A DNA stretch of 64,000 nucleotides, taken from contig OW679203.1 in NCBI GenBank assembly GCA_940337035.1, positions 77,949,061 through 78,013,060 of the forward strand, in the 5' to 3' direction. This document shows, piece by piece, positions 23,401-30,499 of the stretch. The notes under the pieces were generated by a model. That model was not told where the DNA came from and made no database searches. It saw only the letters and a program-made list of their open reading frames with translations. The translations under genes were made by a program, and so were the position numbers. The stretch comes from Agriotes lineatus. Lineage: Eukaryota > Arthropoda > Insecta > Coleoptera > Elateridae. Every line of letters begins with the position of its first letter. The first letter of the stretch is position 1.

Positions 23401-26119
23401 ATCTAATATTACGTAGTAGTTTCATGCATTGGGTTTCTAGGGGGCCCTCATTTTTTAGTGATCTCTTTTTAAAATTCTTCTTTTTCAACCATCATTAGCT
23501 ACACAGCAAGTACAAGATTAAGGGGTGCTCATAGAAATAGTTGCTTCAGCAATTTCTCTTCACTCACCGTGTTGACATAACCACACCATGTTAGACCTTT
23601 TTGTGTATTCGTTCAGCCATCGTCTCCAGAGCGTTCATTTCATGTCTTTCAAGTAATTTCACAGACAATATAGTCTACTTCTTCCTATCCTTCTATTAAT
23701 ACATCCATTTCAGATACATTTGTCTTTGATCGTATTTTTTTATTCAGGGTTCATATTCGAACTGAAACTATTGACTTATAAACCATGGGTTTTATTGTCC
23801 GGGTTATCTGTTTATAGAGTTATGTATCGTGTTATATAGTTTTATTTTTATTTTTCCGTTCTTCTTGAACTTTATTCCCTTGTATTCAATTTTTTCGCTT
23901 GTTTTGCAAAGCTTATAGTCGGCGGATGATCATTTCAAGTCCATAGACCTATTCTTCTGAATTTGTCGGTAACATTGAACATTGTTTTAGTATTTGTAAT
24001 GTTCGGAAAATGCTAGCTAGTGGAACTAAATAGTACGCCTGGTTGGGGTCGATGAACGCCAAAATCTGTCTATCTACATGTAGTCGTGTTCTTAGGAGTT
24101 GTTGAAGTAGATATAAATATGTTGTCCACGCAGGATCTAAATTTTCTAAATCCGTTGTGATGTTTACTATTCTAGTTTAAATTTTTTTGTGTTAGTATTT
24201 TGCTAGTAGTTTTAAGAAGATTTTGCATTAATGTGTTTGTTCTCTTTTTTATGTACATATATAGAGGAGTAATATATGCTTCTTTACATTCTTTAGTAAC
24301 CTGTCTTCACATAATAAATATTCCTAAAAATATTATGGCCACGAATCCTGCTGGCTGCTTCACTATTTTTCATGGTCCTGACTATTTCTAATAATTATTA
24401 CTTGTTGGATATTTTTAGTTTTTCTTTGTATCCTTATTCTCAAGGTTCCATGGTATTTTCGAATATTTCCGTCTCTTCGTACAGGTGGCGATTAAAATAA
24501 AATAAAATACAATCTACCTCACATTCATAACACCACGCGGTCTCGAGACACAACGCCGTCTGTCACCTTATCGTTGCTAATTTGTCGACGGCGTCAAAGA
24601 TAAGCATTTCAAATGAACCCTCCTTTAGTAAAACACGCCGATATTAAGCATTGTCACGCGAGCAGAAACAATGAAATATCCCAGCAGACGGCCAACGTGA
24701 TAATTATTTTACTAAACTTTTCCAACAGGAAGCCGATGTGGCCGCTGCGTTTCTCCCAGTGATTCCAGAATTCTGGAACTATATCAAGTATTCACCCACT
24801 CTGGATATGGGAGAATGGGTTGTGCTAATGAAGAGACCCGCGGAATCAGCTTCGGGCTCTGGATTGCTGGCCCCGTTCACCCTGGACGTCTGGTTGCTGA
24901 TCTTGGCGTCCCTGGTCTGCGTCGGACCCCTAATTTATTTACTGATTGCTCTGCACAAGAAAATTTGTCAAGGCGAGCCGTCCACCATAGCGAATCTCTA
25001 CGCCTGCATCTGGTTTGTATACGGAGCTCTTTTGAAGCAGGGAACAACTGTTGTGCCAATTTCAGGTAAACTTTGTTCCTTAACATGTCATGTCATTATG
25101 GCCTTAACAATTCCAGATTCTACTAGACTTCTGTTTGCAACATGGTGGATATTTATAACGATACTCACGGCGTTCTACACTGCCAACCTAACGGCTTTCT
25201 TGACGCTTTCTCAGTTCACCCTACCGGTTAATAAACCGGAAGAAATCGGACTGAAACACTATTCTTGGGTCACCAGGCGGGGGAATGCTATAGCAGAGGC
25301 TGCGAGCAATGTGAATGTCTAAAACTAAACTCGTAAATGCAACCTGACCTTAAATTTATTACAGGAGCTGGCACCCACCTTATATGGTTCGGTACCGCAT
25401 TACGTGGAAGTCTCTAATGAGGAAATCTTGAGTGATTACGTGCACTCTAAGGACTGGCTATACCTGGGAGAGAAGCCCATTGTGGAACACATGATGTTTT
25501 CGGATTATTTGAACAAAGCGCGCTTGGGAGTTGAAGAAGCAGATCGATGCACCTTTGTAATCACCAAGTGGGCAGTCCTACAACGTACCCGAGCCTTCGC
25601 CTATTCGAAAAAGTTTCTATTTAATGACCTTTTTGACGATATGTAAGTACCCCTCTTGGTTTATTTATATTCCATGTGGCTGTTTTCAGTTTGGAGCATC
25701 TCGTTGAGTCGGGCATCGTGAAGTACAAGCTACGTGACGGGCTGCCGAACACGCAAATATGTCCTTTGAACTTGGGCAGCAAAGAGCGGCAGCTGAGGAT
25801 TACGGATCTGCTGCTGACCTACTACATCGTGGCCGGTGGATTCATCATCTCGGGAATAGTATTCATCGTAGAGATGCTACTTAAGTATGTGAACAAAGAG
25901 CAGTTCCGAAGCTTGTCCATGAAGAAACCCAAGGGCTCGCTGGAGTTTCCTGCACCTCCTCCACCTTACCACACGTTGTTTGGAGCACCCTTCAACTTTG
26001 AAAACGGACAAAAGAAGAACATCAACGGGAGGGACTACTGGGTGATCAAGTCGAATCAAGGAAAGTCTATTGTTCCAATGCGTACACCTTCTGCATTGCT
26101 GTTCCAGTACACCAACTAA
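14493..26119 (+). CDS. Ionotropic receptor co-receptor, Ir76b-like
   Basis: Exons: 14493-14575, 14629-14805, 24729-25065, 25117-25310, 25365-25642, 25690-26119 (TAA at 26117); introns are GT-AG and phases close. With the candidate exon at 6689 the protein is 530 residues. In that numbering: ligand-binding S1 about 45-165, M1 about 171-193 (LDVWLLILASLV), pore loop about 206-222 (WFVYGALLKQG), M2 about 235-258 with FYTANLTAFLTL in place of the SYTANLAAF of glutamate receptors, S2 about 265-428, M3 about 429-452, and a cytosolic tail with GRDYWV and a terminal RTPSALLFQYTN. The short extracellular N-terminus, ESASGSGLLAPF before M1, DSTRLLFATWWIF and the tail match my memory of Ir76b, a broadly expressed subunit that forms cation channels with tuning IRs in chemosensory neurons. 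Ir93a is the less likely alternative. Introns 1 (7.7 kb) and 3 (9.9 kb) are filled with repeats; the others are 47-54 nt. Confidence 0.85.
14806..15720 (+). other. Start of Ir76b intron 3, nothing recognised
   Basis: Begins with the donor GTAAGT after exon 3. The open frame of exon 3 runs on into the intron to 15,000 by chance. No exon or element was recognised before the TIR element at 15,723. Confidence 0.5.
15723..16109. mobile_element. 387 bp TIR element (MITE) with TA duplication
   Basis: TACCGGGTGTCC begins a 34 bp left terminal repeat (15723-15756). The reverse complement of 16076-16109 matches it at about 32 of 34 positions. TA dinucleotides flank both ends (15721-15722 and 16110-16111), as for Tc1/mariner-type insertion. 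There is no open frame, so it is a non-autonomous element moved in trans. It sits in intron 3 of Ir76b, 0.5 kb upstream of the jockey insertion. Confidence 0.85.
16110..16664 (+). other. Intron sequence between MITE and jockey element
   Basis: Unremarkable intronic sequence, purine-rich from about 16,380. It ends with AATGGTTTTAA (16654-16664), the left copy of the jockey target site duplication. No gene recognised. Confidence 0.5.
16654..16664. repeat. Left target site duplication of jockey element
   Basis: AATGGTTTTAA here is repeated identically at 21023-21033, directly after the A tail of the element. The A/T at the edges leaves its exact length uncertain by one or two bases. Confidence 0.85.
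16665..16699 (+). promoter_or_regulatory. Candidate internal promoter with DPE
   Basis: GGTCGT at 16693-16698 fits the downstream promoter element consensus RGWYVT. If transcription starts at the A at 16666, two bases inside the element, the motif starts at +28, the expected DPE position. Jockey-type elements are known to use such internal, TATA-less promoters. The motif is short, so this rests mainly on its spacing. Confidence 0.45.
16890..18029 (+). CDS. Jockey ORF1, gag-like nucleic acid binding protein
   Basis: 379 residues from the first ATG at 16890; the frame is open upstream to about 16,773 but only through non-ATG codons. A lysine/serine-rich N-terminus is followed at about 155-230 by a PRE_C2HC-like region (VVIRHVPCSITTEEI) and then, at about 232-287, three zinc knuckles: CQRCQRYGHTKNYC (CX2CX4HX4C), CVKCTGNHYYKDC (CX2CX3HX4C) and CVNCGEEHPANYKGC (CX2CX3HX6C). 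Such proteins coat the element RNA and form the ribonucleoprotein that enters the nucleus. The stop codon lies inside ORF2's start region, so ORF2 is probably translated by termination-reinitiation. No frameshift or stop interrupts it. Confidence 0.9.
   Translation: MLEMDCEDVPQNSDAGSTSDKKRNNNSPTAVSPRKKFLFTNEELLSKNKYYLADQNVLQHTNDSLESTEPSKEPQIIKQKIPPILLHNATDYQSVIKDLKANTSKEFTTSYKGDFLKITLTSIDDYRTLTKFYNANNVKYHSFNNPADAPMSVVIRHVPCSITTEEIKAELVQKELPVISVTRMLSKNKNPIPLCVINLTKNDKAKKIFDVTTLYHCIVTVEPKHKNKDIPQCQRCQRYGHTKNYCKLDPRCVKCTGNHYYKDCPKLKTTKPQCVNCGEEHPANYKGCSYYRSISSARQTVNNNLPNRHSRLRDGTSYAQITQENHSDHNHTHTPNNTEENSTATKLIKILLEFLAPHMDQIKTLLASLLPSLLQNVCK
18016..20742 (+). CDS. Jockey ORF2, endonuclease and reverse transcriptase
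   Basis: 908 residues from the ATG at 18016, overlapping the ORF1 stop. The N-terminal apurinic-type endonuclease domain (about 10-225) shows NWNANGI (17-23), SETHL with the catalytic Glu at 46, GDFNSEH (about 142) and SDHLP (about 218). The reverse transcriptase domain shows SSYRPISLLSSLSKLLEK, FLDVKQAFDRVW, GVPQGSVLGSILYNL and the catalytic FADD at about 675-678. After the thumb there is no RNase H, as in jockey elements. Length is typical for the clade. The endonuclease nicks target DNA and the enzyme copies the RNA in place. All catalytic residues I can check are present and there are no internal stops. Confidence 0.95.
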   Translation: MSANNMQNPFNNTIIVNWNANGIKTQRSIFIAFLARHSVDIACVSETHLIPDENFKISGYNIYRKDRDALIASGGVAIIVKKQLKVVPLLELNLSNLEAIAVKLTINNNSNIVIICVYKQPNKQLAEQDINILLSRSEPTLVIGDFNSEHVLWGCRVSNPNGIRLHNYSSNNGAQICSPTENTYVPYRTDHKPDILDIIALKNFNLPIHQTVLPELDSDHLPVLISFVSKPEIYSPPQRLIKGIVDWKNFSEKIDAKIKCPSSIMTTADIDTVIEDFTIKIKETISESTTTIKHRRPNNSMHPPMDILNKIKEKHRLRRLWQRTRDLQIKIELNRISRQVKWELDKYRIDSYCKYIQELEPGDPSMWRATKRILKEPSTIPALKLNNQEFTTDSEKANLFADYLETVFTTNQTQHNANFTDQVTQAVDDIPPSIIEPIVPTSPEELRTLTQRLKIKKAPGRDEISNIILRNLTNKAFALLATTFNSCLRLGYFPSHWKHADIILFHKPSKNPHEPSSYRPISLLSSLSKLLEKIIKLRLADELHNHNIIPKFQFGFRTNYSTTHQLIRLSEIIERGFEEKKYTTIAFLDVKQAFDRVWTKGLIYKLIQLPLPSYLVRIISCFLTNRTFMVKVRDKTSTPRTIRAGVPQGSVLGSILYNLFTYDIPEPKNSSLSIFADDTAIITQSDNLITSAAMLQDAVNILIEWFNQWHITLNQSKCVCKIFTLRRVVEPPNITINGKAVLWSPKQVPVKYLGVFFDWRINWSAHIQNKIKECYVRLNKLYPVINRKSPLKVQCGILIYTSILRPIITYACPVWCAVSPTHIHKLQVLQNKVLRMVVGAPWFIRNSQVHKELGMPTIVQFIRKLAKTFFANINSCPSARYYSLGQQGLHVRLKRRLPQDVLLTDDSD
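21010..21022 (+). other. 3' A tail of jockey element
   Basis: A run of A residues follows AATAAATCAC and is directly followed by the right target duplication (21023-21033). The tail marks the 3' end where target-primed reverse transcription began. Confidence 0.8.
21300..22870 (+). pseudogene. Decayed RTE-like LINE reverse transcriptase
   Basis: Broken frames carry LINE reverse transcriptase signatures in order: a region like 'NDEAAGLEGIVSELIK' (about 21,535-21,590), 'EWKKAYIISIFCKG', then 'NNRAISALVTMGKIYEKI' (the ENYRGIS...KIY block) up to 21,856. After about 22,350 a C-terminal piece 'SIIIYGAENWVTHKKNK' (about 22,500-22,560) follows. Many stops and frameshifts; the FADD block was not recognised. 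It lies in intron 3 of Ir76b. Clade assignment rests on remembered similarity to RTE-type elements. Confidence 0.7.
22871..23449 (+). other. Ir76b intron 3, nothing recognised
   Basis: AT-rich intronic sequence between two LINE remnants, with no open frame or motif I recognise. Confidence 0.5.
23450..24200 (-). pseudogene. Decayed LINE C-terminal region
   Basis: Read on the minus strand, fragments such as GIKFKKNGKIKIKLYNTI and VKLLERHEMNALETMAER followed by 'KKVLTWCGYVNTVSEEKLLKQ' resemble the post-RT tail of RTE-like LINEs (the 'yGhv.r...eerlpk' block). Stops and frameshifts break it. It is opposite in orientation to the neighbouring remnant at 21,300, so it is a separate insertion in the Ir76b intron. 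Confidence 0.55.
24201..24728 (+). other. 3' end of Ir76b intron 3
   Basis: Mostly unremarkable, ending in the acceptor ...CCAACAG before exon 4. A GC-richer patch at about 24,535-24,600 contains an 8 bp-stem inverted repeat (ACGCCGTC...GACGGCGT) and stands out from its AT-rich surroundings; it could be an intronic regulatory site, but nothing proves that. Confidence 0.35.
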
Positions 26120-26800
26120 TTTGGTCGTGTTGTTCTAGCACATTTGATAAACATTGCTTTTTGATGAAAATAGTTTTTGAGTTGGCAACTCCAAATTGGG
26201 ATGATACTTTTGAAATTTTACAAACATTTCGATACCCATTAAAGACGCCCTTAAATTTGATTTGGATGTCCAAAATTAAAAAGTTACAGTCAAGCAATGT
26301 TTTTCCTTTGGTAAAACCCACGTATGACCTTTATTTTCACAATTAGCACGATAATTACCTACATAAAGAGGAAGAATCGACAGCTGCTGTGAGCTTTTAA
26401 TCAATAATTGCCGTTAACGCCACACCTGTATCAGCTCAACATCAGTAAAACAAAGAAGTCAATTCAGCTGCATTAAATAAATGTAATTCTTTCTCTTTTT
26501 TAAGTAGTTTGCAAACAGCATGTACAACAGAGTGAGTTTAATAAACATATTAAATTGATATGCTATTTATTTAGACCTTTCAGAACGCACTTCGAAGATT
26601 GTGTACTTCTAAACCTGCATACTATTTAAATTGAACTAATTCCAATTTTCTAATAGAAAGAACTTAGAAATTAATATACATTTTTTGTATTGTTATTTGC
26701 AATTTAGGGTGGATCTTCTTAATTTTTCTTTTGTTTCGTTGTTGGTTCATACTGCAGCTCGCAACAGCGAAAGTGTGACTCACTGTACCATTTAATTAAC
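26120..26800 (+). other. Ir76b 3' UTR and flank
   Basis: After the stop at 26117-26119 two AATAAA signals occur, at 26476-26481 and 26540-26545, giving a 3' UTR of about 0.4 kb. Nothing else was recognised before the Penelope-like fragment. Confidence 0.55.
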
Positions 26801-27240
26801 CAACCTAATTACGTCTGCCGGAGTAACCCATAGAATAAGAAAAGTCTTAGATAAGAAAAACATGGGGGTCCGCTATGGTACAATAAGAAAGGTTAAACAA
26901 TTGATCCACTCCAACAAAGATTCTTTGCCCAGACTACATACAGAAGGCGTTTACCAGCTCCAATGTCCTTGTGGCAAATCTTACATTGGACAAAGGGGAA
27001 GAAACATCCAATGCCGAATAAAAGAACACCAGAGCCACACACGACTTGGAAACACACAAAAATCAGCCATTGCAAAACACTTATTATGACCAGGGAACCA
27101 CAAAATAAGTTATGACTTCCTAAACATACTAGCCAGAATTAAAAAATACTTCCCTCGTGTTATTGGGGAATCCCTAGAAATGATTAAAAATCCAAACAAT
27201 TTCAATCGAGAAAGACGGCTATCGCCTTAGTAACACATGG
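26800..27240 (+). pseudogene. Penelope-like element, GIY-YIG endonuclease fragment
   Basis: The frame reads VTHRIRKVLDKKN, then GVYQLQCPCGKSYIGQRGR, RIKEHQSH, KSAIAKHLL, and after a TGA stop at about 27,088, 'GESLEMIKNPNNFNRERR'. The paired GVYQ..C..C and SYIGQ blocks and the spaced IKEH and AIAKHL blocks are those of the GIY-YIG domain at the C-terminus of Penelope-like retroelements. Only this terminal domain is left; the reverse transcriptase is missing and a stop interrupts it. It lies just downstream of Ir76b and directly abuts the next LINE. Confidence 0.8.
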
Positions 27241-27347
27241 AGGGTAGTTCTGCAAAACCAATCCATCCATAAACAAGTTTCACGTGAGCAACCACAGAAA
27301 AAGGCACCAACATCAGTCTTTAGAAAACTTCTGAAGAAGCTGACAGC

Positions 27348-27880
27348 ATGAGCAACGCAACGTCAAGTTCAAATCGACGACCACGGCATAACCCGGAAGA
27401 ACCTATCATTACGGACAACGGCCGTGAAAGCCTACATTCGACTATTATTGTACCATGTTCCGAAATTTGCCTTGGAGAATATAATTTTAAGACCTTGACT
27501 TGGTATACAATGAGAATTAACATTGATGGGAAATACCTGAACCGATTCGCTGACGGTATTGTTCTAATTATCAATGACACGAACGACCTGAAATGTCTGT
27601 TTAGAACACAATATTAAAATAGGAGTAGAGAATCTAACAACAGAAGTCAGAAAGCAATTGGGGGTATGTCCGGCTACGGAAAACTGAGCTACGTTTTGAG
27701 AAACCCCAAGTACCTGATATAAAGTATATAAGGCATGTGTGCTCCCTACAATGACCTACGCTATGGAAACATTAAAGAATAAAAGTCTGCTCCAACGTAC
27801 AGTACGTCAGGGGCCACTGGTAAGACCTATGCTAGGCATTAGCCTAAGTTGCAATGATGCAATTAAATGGAGATAAGTGC
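27348..27880 (+). pseudogene. LINE reverse transcriptase fragment
   Basis: The frame to 27,617 contains 'LTWYTMRINIDGKYLNRFADGI', where FADG stands at the place of the catalytic FADD motif (second Asp lost), followed by 'VLIINDTNDLKCL'. Further on, 'KVYKACVLPTMTYAMETL' (about 27,725-27,775) is the usual 'n.cvlPvltYg.etw' block after the RT core. Frameshifts separate these. It belongs to the RTE-like family whose tail is multiplied in the array immediately downstream. Confidence 0.75.
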
Positions 27881-29545
27881 GCCACACAGGTAGATAAGAC
27901 CCAAACAAATGGACCAACATCATATACTGGAGACCAAGAACAGGCCGGAAATATGTGGGACACCACCTATGAGGTGGAATAATGACGGCCCAAGAGGCAG
28001 AATGTTAAATAAAGTAATACGAAGAGAAACGCATTGCTGCAATAAAATGGATATAGATAACAAGACCCAAACATGTGGACCAACAAGATTATATACTGGA
28101 GACCGAGAACAATATGGAGACATGTGGGTATACCACCTATGCGGTGGCAAGCGGAAAGCCTAAGATAGAGAATGTTAAATAAAGTAATACGATGAGAAAC
28201 GCATTGATGCAATGAAATGGAGATAAGCCACACAGATAGACCCAAACAGATGGACCAAGAAGATCATATACTGAAGACCGATAACAGACCGGAGACACAT
28301 ATAGCAAGACCATCTATGAGGTGACACGATGACAGTCTAAGAGATAAAATGATAAATGAAGTAATACAAAGAAAAACGCATTACTGCAATGATGAGAAGA
28401 TGAGATAGGTGGAACACAGGTAGACAAGAGCCAAACAGATGGACCAATCAGATCATATATACTGAAGGCCGAAAACAGACCGGAAAAAGGAAGGAAGAAT
28501 GCTAAATGAAGTAATACACCGAGAAACGTTCAGTTGCAATAAAATGGAGATAGGCGAGTCACATAGGTAGGCAAAGCACAACCAGATGGACGAACAACAT
28601 CTTATACTGGAGACCGAGAACAGGTGACACGATGGCAGCCTTAGAAACAGAATGTTAAATAAAGTAATGCAACGAGAAACGCATTGCTGCAATGATGTGA
28701 AGATGAGATAGGCGAGACACAGGTACACAAAACCAGACGGATGGACTACTAAGATCATATACTGGAGACCATTAGCACGCCGGATAAATGTAAGAAGACC
28801 ACCTGTGAAGTGGTACGATGACAGGCTAAGAGGCAGAATGTTAAATGAAGAAATACAAAGAAAAACGCATTGCTGCAATGATGTGAAGATGAGATAGGCA
28901 GAACACAGGTAGACAAAGCCCAAACAGATAGACTACTAAGATCATATACTGGAGACTAATAACACGCCGGAAAAATGTAGGAAGACCATATATGAGGTGG
29001 TACAATGACAGGCTAAGAGACAGAATGTTAAATGAAGCAATATGAAGAGAAGCACGTTGATATGGAGATAGACGGGTGAGATAGGTAGACATACCCAAAC
29101 AGATGTACTAACATGATCATACACTAAAGACCAATAACATGCCGGAGAAATATAGAAAGACCACCTATGATGTGGCACGATGTCACCCTAAGAAACAGAG
29201 TGTTAAATGAATTAATACGAAGAGAAGCCCGTTGCTGTAATAAAATGGAGATAGAAGAGTCACACAGGTAAACAAGACCCAAACAGATGGACCAATAAGA
29301 TCATATACTGGAGACTGAGAAAAGGCCAGAAAAATTTAAGAAGACAGTTATGAGGTGGCAAAATAATAGCCTAAGGAACAGATTGTTAAATAAAGTAATA
29401 CGAAAAGAAACGCATTGCTGCAGTGAAATGGAGATAGGCGGATCACACAGGTAGATAAGACCCAAACAACTGAACCAATAAGATCATATACTGGATATCG
29501 ATAACAGGCTGGACAAATGCGAGAAGAACACCTACGAGGTAATGC
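27880..29545 (+). repeat. Tandem array of a LINE C-terminal tail, about 10 units
   Basis: A 150-210 bp unit recurs with 'catatactggagacc' near 27919, 28092, 28246, 28455, 28600, 28755, 28937, 29108, 29302 and 29487. Each unit also carries 'gaaacgcattgctgcaatg', 'acccaaacagatggacca' and 'ccacctatgaggtgg'. In translation the unit gives the tail pattern 'RWT..IIYWRPRTG' followed by 'VGRPPMRWYDD', which in an intact RTE-like LINE occurs once near the end of the reverse transcriptase ORF. Here it has been duplicated in tandem and has since decayed. Confidence 0.85.
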
Positions 29546-29670
29546 GATGACATTCGAAGGCTTGCGGGGGGAAACTACTGCGGAAGACCAGATGTAGGGT
29601 GACGTGAAAAAATCTGGAGGAGGCCTACATCCAGGAGTAGGTGGTGGTAGGTTGAAGAAGAAGAAGAAGC
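29546..29670 (+). pseudogene. 3' terminus of the tandemly expanded LINE
   Basis: After the last repeat unit a single tail reads 'AEDQ...KNLEEAYIQE' and ends in (GAA)n at about 29,654-29,668, a simple-repeat 3' end as seen in RTE-type LINEs. It places the end of the element and shows that the expanded segment is internal to it. Confidence 0.6.
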
Positions 29671-30499
29671 ATTAGGATACTTCGTTGTATTTATTATTGT
29701 ATGTTCGCTTTTGTTCCATTAATTTTAATGTTCTGGTGGTGGTCACCCCATTGATATTGCTTTGACTTCTTTGTGACAACTGCTGATTGATACTTTCGTT
29801 TACACCATTTTCTACAACCCTCCATCTGTTGTTTACTTTGATCCCACTTTTTGTTGCGTGTAGAACGTCTTTCGTATCTCGAGGTTAGCAAGATGTAATT
29901 GTATCGAAGGGGAATTTGTGGTCAGACTCAATCAACAGCATATTACCTGTGCGAAATTTCAAGAACAGACGATTAATAAAAAATTAAATAACTTTTAGGA
30001 GTAAAACGAGCAACCCTTAAAGAAGAAAAAGAGAAAGAACCTAAAGAAGCAACATACTCTGCAATTTCCATCACCCTTCATGTCTTATCGACGTTTCCCT
30101 ATAATAGCTAAATATAAACAGCAACAGCAAATGTGGCTGCTATGCTGTCTTGACCATTAATAACAACATAATTAAAGTTGGTAGCGCTCACACCCAATTG
30201 TAGTCGATGAGATGAAAACAAAATCTGACATGGGAACAACGAGTACAATCGCAAAAGTACTATTAATACGACTGTGGCCACTTTGAACAATTAGCTAAAC
30301 TTGCAATTATTCCAGTTAAGATTAACTGGATATAAATCTTCTATCTCAAGGTGCTTGGTAATATGCATGAACAAACTAAATATATAAACATATCACATTT
30401 TTTGTAGTAGCCTTGGGCGGTATTTTCTCTGTCTAATCAAATGTCAGCCAATATATTTCTTATAATGTCAATATTTAACTGCTAAACTATTCACCCAAG
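29671..30499 (+). other. Upstream region of Cfap61
   Basis: Non-coding sequence between the LINE and Cfap61. A small perfect palindrome (CCAGTTA AGAT TAACTGG) lies near 30,313. I looked for an RFX X-box, expected for many ciliary genes, and did not see a convincing one. Confidence 0.45.

Noticed and set aside
14493..26119. Identity as Ir93a
   Set aside because: The pore and M2 are similar among IR co-receptors, but the short N-terminus, the ESASGSGLLAPF block and the tail with GRDYWV and LFQYTN fit Ir76b better.
28453..28923. 156-codon minus-strand frame in the tandem array
   Set aside because: It runs across array units antisense to the LINE tail they derive from; the repeated peptide reflects the repeat, not selection.
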